DNA of 29,378 nucleotides, taken from NCBI GenBank assembly GCA_023417065.1, contig JAEZGH010000219.1, forward strand, positions 1 through 29,378. The letters are read 5' to 3'. Source of the stretch: Bacteroidota bacterium. Its GTDB lineage: Bacteria; Bacteroidota; Bacteroidia; Cytophagales; Cyclobacteriaceae. The position numbers were made by a program, and so were the translations under genes. Below the pieces are notes generated by a model. It saw only the letters and a list, made by a program, of their open reading frames with translations. It ran no database searches and was not told the origin of the DNA. Below, one piece after another: positions 15,703 to 25,700 of the stretch. Every line of letters begins with the position of its first letter. Position 1 is the stretch's first letter.

Positions 15703-16539
15703 TTAATTTTTCGATTTGCCTTGCTTGACCTTGCTGTTTGACTTCCCTTTCTTGCGCTGATCTGTCTTCAGGTCAACGAAGTAGTGAAGGGACAGATAAA
15801 TGCCGTGGAGTCTTACCTGCAGGTCGTCCTGATAATAAAGATCGCCATCGAAGCCTCCGAAATAACCTTTGCTATCCTGGCTTAAGAAGCTGTGGCCGTG
15901 CTCATAACGCATGGCAACCATGATCTTGTGCAACCCAAAAGGCTCGAATATAAGTCCGGCAGAAACGTTAAGGCTTAACTGGATACGATTGGCATCCTGA
16001 ACGTTCATCTCACCTCTCTGCACTGCATTTTCGCTCTTATTGAATGTAACCTTGTACGGAAGTGACTGGATGTTCAATTCAAATAAATCACCGTCAGATA
16101 ATGTGCCCTTTCCTCCGAGCCAATAGCTCACCGTCGGCCCCACGCCGAAATACCATTTAAATTCTTTATCGCTTCTCTTGCCAACTTTCCGTTTAAACTC
16201 GGCGGTGTATAAGATTGGCATCTCAAGGTATTTGAGATTCAATGAGTTTGAAAAATCACCATCGTATGGCATGTTATCAGGGTTCTCTATGAGCGTTTTA
16301 TTCCGCACAGAATAGAGTAATGAGCTTTGCAGGAAGAACCTGTTTCTAACGCGAAATGAAAGGCTTGCACCTGCGTGATAGCCCAATTCAGGGGAAAATT
16401 TGTATTGATCCCTGACTTCCCTGGATTTGAAAATCAAGGCATTCGCATTCCCCCCGACCACCGGTCCTACAAGGATTTGAGCATCAGCTTCTAACAAAGG
16501 AAAAAGGATAACAACAAGAAGACACTTAATCCGATTCAT
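15703..16539 (-). CDS. Outer membrane beta-barrel protein, PorT-family-like
   Basis: A 278-residue protein with signal peptide (MNRIKCLLVVILFPLLEADAQ). Its alternating amphipathic strands (YHAGASLSFRVRNRFFLQSS, LLYSVRNK, LKYLEMPILYTAEFK, KWYFGVGPTVSYWLGG, GIYLSLHYFVDL) fit the 8-stranded OMP_b-brl_2 (PF13568-like) barrels often labelled PorT family. PorT itself is a T9SS component, but the family is broad, so a direct secretion role is only suggested by the neighbouring T9SS cargo pair. After the last strand there is an unusual basic tail of about 20 residues (QRKKGKSNSKVKQGKSKN), which should face the periplasm. The gene is divergent from the giant adhesin gene across a 259-bp gap, and its stop lies 16 bp from the convergent stop of the secreted protein. 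Confidence 0.75.
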   Translation of the reverse strand: MNRIKCLLVVILFPLLEADAQILVGPVVGGNANALIFKSREVRDQYKFSPELGYHAGASLSFRVRNRFFLQSSLLYSVRNKTLIENPDNMPYDGDFSNSLNLKYLEMPILYTAEFKRKVGKRSDKEFKWYFGVGPTVSYWLGGKGTLSDGDLFELNIQSLPYKVTFNKSENAVQRGEMNVQDANRIQLSLNVSAGLIFEPFGLHKIMVAMRYEHGHSFLSQDSKGYFGGFDGDLYYQDDLQVRLHGIYLSLHYFVDLKTDQRKKGKSNSKVKQGKSKN

Positions 16540-16751
16540 TTATCAATAAACAAGAGTTAGGTGTACAAGATACGCAGAGGCGAATAAACCATCCGTTGTG
16601 TGTTGAGTCAAAAGCACGTTGATGCGCCTTCGGTGTTCAAATTGGTGTCAGAAAACAAACATGTGAGCTCCCGAATGTGTTCATTTCTCCAAAACCTTAC
16701 ATCCATATTGTCTGATGCAGTTCTAATAGCCGTCAGCTCGTTTTCTGTTTA

Positions 16752-16759
16752 TATGTTTG
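16752..16759 (+). promoter_or_regulatory. Possible -7 element of the giant adhesin gene (TATGTTTG)
   Basis: This octamer matches the Bacteroidota TAnnTTTG consensus and ends 39 bp before the ATG at 16799, giving a plausible short leader. I see no -33 TTG at the normal spacing. The wider gap 16540-16798 also must hold the promoter of the divergent beta-barrel gene; nothing else stands out in it. Confidence 0.3.
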
Positions 16760-16798
16760 AACGAATTTGTTGGACTTTAATCTACCTGTATCATCCTT

Positions 16799-19700
16799 AT
16801 GAGGAAGGTGTTCTTTATTCTCGCATGTGTACTGGTTTCCACTGTCGCCTTCGCACAAGAGAGCAACTGCTCGAACGGGATTGATGACGATGGCGATGGC
16901 TTCGTCGATTGTTATGATTCTGATTGTGCAAATGCTGCAAACTGCGACGGCACGTTCGTTGGAAACAATGGATGTCAGATCCCGCCGCCACCAGCGCCGG
17001 CATTCACGATGACGCTGGACTTCTCTTCTGACAATCAAACCACGAATCACCTTGCGCGTATGGCAATTGGTGATCTCGACCGCGACGGCACTCCTGAAAT
17101 CGTCACGATGAACAAGTACACCAAGCAGTTGGTCATCCTGAATGGTAACGATGGCTCCACCAAGAAAATGGTGACGATGGCCAACAATGCCACGCCGGAA
17201 TATGAAATTGCTATCGCCAATATCGACAACGACGCCTGTGCTGAAATTTTCTTCCTGGGTACTGACAGCCGGATTTACGTATACGATTGTAACCTGACCT
17301 TTCTATACCGAACGGAAGCGATGCCTGGAGGAAATGATCCTATCAACTTCGGGCTTGCCGACTTCGACGGTGATGGGAAAGTAGAGATTTACGCCAAAGA
17401 CCAGATCTTCGACGCTCACAGTGGAAGGCGTCTCGTAAAAACAACGCTAACCAACAATCAATGGGGCAACCAGTTAAACGGAGGCCCTGTTGCCGTTGAT
17501 ATGGATGGTGATAAGAGGCTTGAGCTGGTTATCGGTCTGAGCATCTACCGCGTGAACATTCCCGCAGGCAGGGGAACTGACGCGGGATCGCTGACTTTAT
17601 TAAACTCAAGATCCGAGTACTTTGTACGGAATGCTTACAATGCAACCAGTGTAGCCGACTTCGATCAGGATGGAACGCTGGATGTAATTGCTTCCGGGTC
17701 AACAGGTTGCCACGGAAATAATACTACCATATTCTTCTGGAGCGTCGGAAAAAATACCCTGATGACGTATAGCGACCGAAATGCTATGCCGGGTAAGAAC
17801 GATTACAAGAATGGATGGAACGGAGGAACGGGGCGTGTGAACATAGCTGACCTCGACGGTGATGGCAAGCTTAACCTGGCCTATGTTTCAGGTGGTTATC
17901 TGTACGCGCTGCGCGAGGATATGACAAAACTGTGGCGCGTTGAAATCAATGAAGAAACATCCGGGTACACGGGATGTACACTCTTCGACTTCAACGGCGA
18001 CGGCAAATCCGAAATCGTTTATCGCGATGAGCAGTACTTGTATATCATCGACGGTACCGATGGTTCGATATTCAATCAACAGAACTGTATTTCGCGGACA
18101 AACCGCGAGTATCCCATTGTAGCCGATGTAGACGCGGATGGTTCGACAGAAATCTGCGTCACCTGCGGATACAATGATACGGATGCATGGAAGAACTTCA
18201 ACACCCTTAGTTACTCAACGAACTCGCACATCAGAGTATTTAAATCTGCCGCCGAGCCATGGGTACCTGCAAGACAAGTGTGGAATCAGCACGGGTATTT
18301 CGTGGTCAACGTCAATGACGACCTTACCATTCCGCGCCAGCAGCAAATCCACCACATAGAGTATCCGTTAGGACCTCAACCCTGTCGGCCCGGAGATGCC
18401 TATGTTGAGCAGAAACCGCTGAATAAGTTTCTCAACCAGTCTCCTTTCATCAATCAATATGGTTGTCCTGCTTATTCGGCACCTGATATTGCTTTTGCTT
18501 CCGATGTTTCAATCGTCGCTCCGGTATGTCCGGATCTGAATTTCAGGTACTCCTTTGACATCACGAACCTGGGGGACGTTGATTTCAGCGGAACCCTGCC
18601 CATTTCAATTTACTCCGGCAATCCACTGAAGGCCGGGGCCGTCAAGCTTCAGACGATTTCATTCAATATCGCGAAGCTGAGGACCAACGAGATTTACTCC
18701 ATTGTAGATCAGACTATCAACAGCACGGGTGCGGATTCGCTGTTTATCGTGCTGAATGATGCGGGTACAACGACTGCGCCTATTACGTTGCCGAATACTG
18801 ACCTCATCGAATGTAATCAATTTGATATCGTCGGCGTAGCGATCAAGCCGTATCCGGTCGCACTCGTTGCGCTGGAGGAGAGCCCTCACGTAAACTGTAA
18901 TATTCCGCCAACAGGATCTGTTCGCGCTTTTGTGCCCGGTGGTTCTGGTGCAGAGAATACAGCGGACTACAACTTCTACTGGTTCGATGGAACTTCAACG
19001 GGACCGATATCCGACGCAGATTTCACAGGGCCTATTTATGCCGAACTTACGGATGGAATGTATTCCGTCTTTGCTGTTCACAAAACTGCACTATGTAGTA
19101 GTGATACAGCACAGGTGGAAGTGAGGGCTCTGCCAGGTGTGCTTCCTGAGCTTACAGTGACGACCATATCTAACCACACCTCGTGTGCGCCGGCAAACGG
19201 AAGCCTTCAGGCTACTGTTGCAGGAGGCAATTCAGGCTACACCTTTGAATGGGAAGACGCTGGTGCGCCGATTGGCGTAACGGGTGCGTTGCTCACAGGC
19301 ATGCCTGCCGGTAACTACACGGTCATCGCAAGAAAGAATGGTTGTACAACATCTGCCGACGGCGTCATTGGTGATGAAACCATCGAGCCCGAGGTAACAA
19401 TTGTACCTACGCATATTGTAAACTGTTCGGACTTAAGCTCCGGAGCATTGTCTGCAACTGCATCGCTGGATGGCGTTGACCAGGCCCCGACAGATTTTAC
19501 GTTTGACTGGTACTTCTATGACAACGCTACTTCACAGCGCGGAAGCTTGTTGCCGGCGGTGCACGGCACTGGTCCTAATAGAACAGGTTTACCGGCGGGA
19601 TTCTATCAACTGGTGGTAAAGCGAAACTCAACGTTGTGTGAGGCTACACCACAGGTGGTTGAAATTAAAGACAATACTGCTGTTCCGACGGTAGTTCTGA

Positions 19701-22700
19701 CAGAATTGGCGCCGCAAACGTCGTGTGATCCTGCATCACCCAACGGAAGACTTCAGGCTGTGGTATCCATTGGAGGTGTTACACAGCCTGCGGGTGATTT
19801 CACGTTCGAATGGTTTGAAGGTCAGAATACATTGCCGGCAAGTGCTCACACGAGCGTGTCGGGTACGAATGGCAGCATAGCAGAAGGTGTCAAAGGTGGC
19901 GGGCAGACGTATACGGTGCGCGTGACGACAGCGTCACAATGTGTGGCTACTGCTGACGCGGCCGTCACGGAGAACGTTGAGACTCCAGTGGTGACCCTTA
20001 CCGCCACGCCAAATGGTATTTGTGATGCCACCCTGGCAACAGGAGCGTTCACGGGAAGTGTTACGGCTTCAGTAACCTTTGGAGGGTCTACCGTATCATT
20101 ACCGGATCCCAATTACACGTTCACATGGTACGAGGGCACACTTGCCTCCGGCACTCCCCTCACGCCGGAATCTTTTGAACTTGCAGCACTCGACAGCGGG
20201 TACTATACTGTTATAGCAACGCGTACAGACCTGTCGTGTTCATCGACGGCTAAGACTGCGCGCGTTACAAATACAACGGTATTACCTAATGTCACCGCGG
20301 ATGCAAATGCTTCCACTAACTGTTTACCTCTGATTCCTGGCGTTACTCCAAACGGCAGTGTTCAGGTAACAGATGTGGATGGCCTGGGTACGCCCGCGAA
20401 GTATACCTTCCAGTGGTACCGCGGAAATACGGCGTCAGGTGACCTCATCGCAAGTGCGGCGGTAAGTCCCGATACGCTTCAGGGAGCTACAGGAAAATAT
20501 TATACTGTCCTGGTTACGAACACCACCGACGGATGTCAGAACACGGCAACGGTAGAACTACAGGATGGCCATGTGCTGCCTCAGGTTTCACTTACGGCGT
20601 TCCCGAATTCGATTTGCGATCCTTCCTTGACAGATCCGCAGGTTCAGTTCAACGGCAGAGTGGAGTCTGCCATTACTAACCAAGGTGGATCCCCGATATC
20701 GGATTACAGATTCACATGGACCGACGAAGGAAATGGGACTCAGGTTCTGCAGGCTACAGGTACAACAGGAGAAGTTCTTGCAAACCGCGACAGTCGCGTC
20801 TACGCGCTTGTGGTGCGTCAGGAATCCACGGGTTGTGAATCCGATCCTGTTTCTGCTGAAGTAACGTCTGAAACCACCTTGCCGGCAATCACGACCGTTG
20901 CAGATGCGTCGACAACGTGTTTGCCGCTCCCGTCAGGAGCAACGCCCAATGGCTCAGTTCGCGTCACTGATGTCGACGGCGCAGGAACTCCGGCATCATA
21001 TACTTTCGAGTGGTTCCGTGGCATCAATGCAACAGGGACTGCTTTCGCAGGAACGGCGGCATCACCCGATACGCTTCAGGGCGGGTCGAACCGGTTCTAC
21101 ACAGTACTGGTAACAAACCGGATTGACGGCTGCCAGAATACACAGACTATTGAGCTGCCTGATGAAAGTGCAAAACCTGTTATCACCCTGCAACCTACAG
21201 ACAATTCAATATGTGATCCTGTTATCGCGGGTACGAGCTATAACGGCAGCGTTCTGGTTCAAAGCATTTCGTACAAAGGAGCTCCATACACGGGATCTGT
21301 ATCGTACCAATGGTTCGATGGAGCCGGAACAACTGCTCCCAATACGAGCTCTTCCACGGCAACGCTATCCGGTATTGGCGCAGGAACCTATTCCGCGACG
21401 GTGACGATGACAGATTTGTACTGCGTAGCTGACTACGTGTCGGCAGAAGTGAAAGACGCCGTAGTTCTGCCAGTGATTGATACCACACCAACCGCATCAA
21501 CAAACTGCGATGGTGGTACAGCAAACGGATCCATAGCTGCGACTGTAGATGTGTCAGGCACACCGACTACCACAGGCTATGTATTCCAGTGGTACGCAGG
21601 TGCTTCTGATGGTGACCCTGCGTTGCCAGCTTCTCCTAATCAGGGCAATACGGCGACAGTGATTCAGCTTCAGGGTGGACAAAACTTCACGGTAGCGGTA
21701 ACCAACGCTGCGACGGGTTGTAAAAACACCGAAACCGTATTTCTGATCGACGATCAGCAACTTCCGGTGATTTCACCACTCGCGTTTACGCCTAACGAGA
21801 ACTGTACGGCGCCGTATAACGGTACCGCGTCACTCGATGCCACAACGCCATTCACGTATCGCGGTACCACGGTAAGCGATCCTTACTCCGGATTTAGCTT
21901 TATCTGGTCAGGAGGTACGGTCAGCGCCAGCGGTGATCAGATCAGCGGCCTTGCTCCCGGAACATATACCCTTAAGGTTGTAGCGGGCTCATCCAACGCT
22001 GTAACGAGCAATAACGACAACTGTATCTCAAATCCTGTTCAGGTTACTATCCTGAGCGATTTGACCTACCCTTCTGTCGACATCACGAAGACGAACCAAA
22101 GCTCTTGTGACGACACATTGCCCAATGGTCAGCTCGCTGCGGTTGAGACAAGCGGATCGGGCTCCTACTCATTTGCGTGGTACGCTGGTATTGGCGTCGG
22201 AGCTGCAGGGTCAGAACTTGATGAAGTAACGGACGGAACAACGACACCGGTTCTTACTGCGGGAGATTACACCTTGCTGGTAACGAACACGAATACGCGT
22301 TGCGAAACAATTGAGTCTGTAACCCTGGTGGATAACATTACGCTGCCTGCCCTAATGCTACTGCAGGCAAGTCCGGTGACGCAGTGTGCGAACCCCAACG
22401 GTGAGATTACGGCAACGCCGACGATCACAAGTACGAGTAATGGCGACTTCACGATCTTTTATCTGAAGCAGAATACGACTGATCCTGACGTAGTGAAGAA
22501 CGACGCTGCAACATACAGCTCAGGCAATAATGCTGACTTTGTATATGCCAACCTCGGCCCGGGATATTACTCTTCGCTTATTCGCGACGAAATAACACAT
22601 TGTGAATCGCAGGTGATTACGGTGCAGGTACTGGATAACACTGCCCCTGCGGATATAACGATAGATGCAGTACATGAAGCGACATTCTGTAACACATCTG

Positions 22701-25700
22701 ATGGCGGCATTAACATCAGCGTGAACGGTGTCGGCCCGTTTGCCTTTAACTGGCATCGCGGTGGCCCTACCAATGCTGGTCCGTACGATTACATCGCCGA
22801 TGAGGATGGTACGTACTTGCCTACATTCGGCCCTGACGTTGCGCCATTCCCATTGACGACAGAGGATATCCATAACCTTCCCGTTGGTCTCTACACAGTA
22901 GAAGTAGTGGATGCGCGTGGTTGCGGAACCGTGTTCTCTCACGGCGTGCCTTTCCTTAGCGGCCCGACGGTCTCCGCTGTCAAAACGAATTCCACCCAGT
23001 GCGATCCTGACAATGGCGACGGAACCATCACAACAACCTTTGCGGGTGTGAACAATTACACCGTCAACCTGTATCGCGGTCTCAACCCGATCCCGGCGGA
23101 CGCGGTAGACACATATGGTCCATTTGCGCTGAATGGTATCGTTAGCTCGACTTCACTCAATCCTGGCAGTTACCTGATTGAAGTCGTTGACAACGTAATT
23201 GATTGCCCGGTATACGAAACCGTAACAATCGATATTGATCCAAGAAACCCTGTGGTGACCCTTGGCACAATAATGCCAAACACAAGCTGTTTGCCGAATT
23301 CCTATGCCGATGGGTCAGTTGAGATTACCATTGAAAAGGATCCGAACGACGTACGCAATCCTGCACTCACGCCATTTGAATACGAGATTACGGCCATAAG
23401 CCCTGCCCCTCTGAGCGGTACATTCCCGGTAACTGTTGCTACTGGTACAGCTTCAGCTTCAACAACGTTGAATGGATTTGGCCCTAAGCAATATAAAATC
23501 ACCGTCACAGAATTGGCGAGTGGATGTACGATTGACCGGTTCGTAACCGTTCCTGATCAGCCGGTGGTACCCGCACTTAGCGTAGCCGACATCGAGATCA
23601 CGAACGACAGCTTCTGCGCACCTCTTTCCAATGGTAGTGCTGAGGTTATCGCGATTGATCCAATCAGTATTCCTGACTATCAGTTCAGCTGGTTCTCCAA
23701 CGCCACGTTAAGCACGGTTCTCTATCAGGCTAACGGAGGTGGTGGTGCCGGTGAGTTGTTCAATGCAACGAAACCAGGCTATGCCCTGGGCACGACTGGA
23801 CAAGGGATTGGTACACAAACCTATTATGTGAGAGGCCAGCGCCTTCCTAATACAGGAACCGGCGTGGGATGTTCAACACCAGCGATTCAGGTAGTAATAC
23901 TCGATGAGCACGTTGCTCCTACCCTGACACTGGCAGCTGCGCCGAACACGTCATGTGATCCTGTGTTTGGTGAGGGTAGCATTTCCGTACAGACGGTAAC
24001 CAACAGCACCGATCTGACCGTGAAGAATGCGCTGTACACCTACGCCATCAGCCCTGACCCTAACGCGGTGGGCGTGCTTGCAAATCAAAGCGGCGCGTTG
24101 GCGACACCCTACATTCGCATGACTGACAATGGTGGCGCTGCGTATACGGTCAGTGCACTTAACCAGGTCAACGGTTGCGAAACTGTTGAAACGGTGGAGA
24201 TCAAAGTTCAGCGATATGCGCTTTCCATTACTGACGCGCTTATTTCAGACAAGCTAATATGTCTTCCTGACGGCGACATAACCGCTACGCAGGTGACGAT
24301 AGATCGCAGTCTAACGTCGATGTCAAGCCAGGTGTTCAATGCGCCACTAAGCACCGACTTCGAATTCAGATGGTTCAAGAATGTGCCCGGAACGTTCACG
24401 TCAGGCAGTCACCTGCGCGACGGAAGCTCGTCCATTATTGATACCGAGCAATTTGTAATCGGGACAGGAGCCGGCGAATATGCCGATGCGGCAGCTACGG
24501 GGGGCGCGGGTACGTACTACGTTGTAGCACGCCAGCGCACCGGTGCCGATAAATTTGGTGCGAACTGTGAAACCGCACCGCTGCGCGTAGAGATACTCGA
24601 CAAGAGCGTGAAACCTGTGATTGCCCTGGAGTCGTTCAGCAACACGTCGTGTGATCCTGTCACGTTCGAAGGCTCCATTAACGTAATTGTAACTGACAAC
24701 TCTCCGGTTGCAGGTCCATTTGACTACAACTATACGTGGTCTGCCCTTACAGCGGGACGAACAGCGCCTGCAACGCCATCAAATCCGTACAACGGTGCGA
24801 ACAATACCTTCATCAACATCCAGGATGGGTTGTATGAACTTGCGGTTACTAATACGATGACTGGCTGCGAAGCAATTCCGGCACAGACTACGGTTCCCAG
24901 AACTGCAGTGCCTATTATCATTCCAAGCGCTACATCGGTGGCACAGTTACTCTGTTTCCCTGACGGAAGCATCATGGTAGATTCAATCACGGTAGGTGGT
25001 ACACGTGTGTTCGACCACAACGAATTCGACTTCAAGTGGTATCGGAACGATCCGTCTACGGCAGAGATCGTCCCTGTTGCCGCAGGTAACGATGTACTAG
25101 ATGTAACAGACGCATTTACTGCTCCAATGACTATGGGTGCGGGCACCTATTACGTGAAGGTGCAGCGGATTGCCGGATCGCTTTCCCTGGGTTGTGAATC
25201 CCCTGCATTGCGCGTAGAGGTAGCTCCCGGATTCAAAAATCCTGTAGCGCAACTGATCCCTACGCCAAATACGGCATGTGACGTCAACTTCGAAGGTGCA
25301 CTGCAACTGATCGTTACTAACCCCGGTTCAGTGGCAACACCAACGTATACATACGACTGGGATGAGGCCTTCAACCCGATGGACATTGAGCTCCTGACCG
25401 GCTTCCCGACAACGGGAACGATAAACAACGACGGAAATGGGTCAACCACACCCGTCGCGGATGGTGATAATCCACAGAATCTGAAACACGGAACGTACAG
25501 AGTGAAAGTATACAACGACGTTACGGGCTGTAGTACAACCCTGACCTCGACGATCACTCCGTCACCTGTACCGGTTGTCATTGCAAATGTCTCGAAGAAC
25601 GATCAAATGATTTGCTTGCCGCCTGATGGAAGCATAACTGTCGATGATATCCTTGTCGGCGGCGTTGCTGACGCGGATCACAACAACTTTGCGTTCTCGT

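Noticed and set aside
25150..25581. 143-codon antisense frame (and similar ones) inside the giant gene
   Set aside because: Long antisense frames are expected by chance opposite a Thr/Val/Gly-rich coding sequence; no domain or signal supports them.
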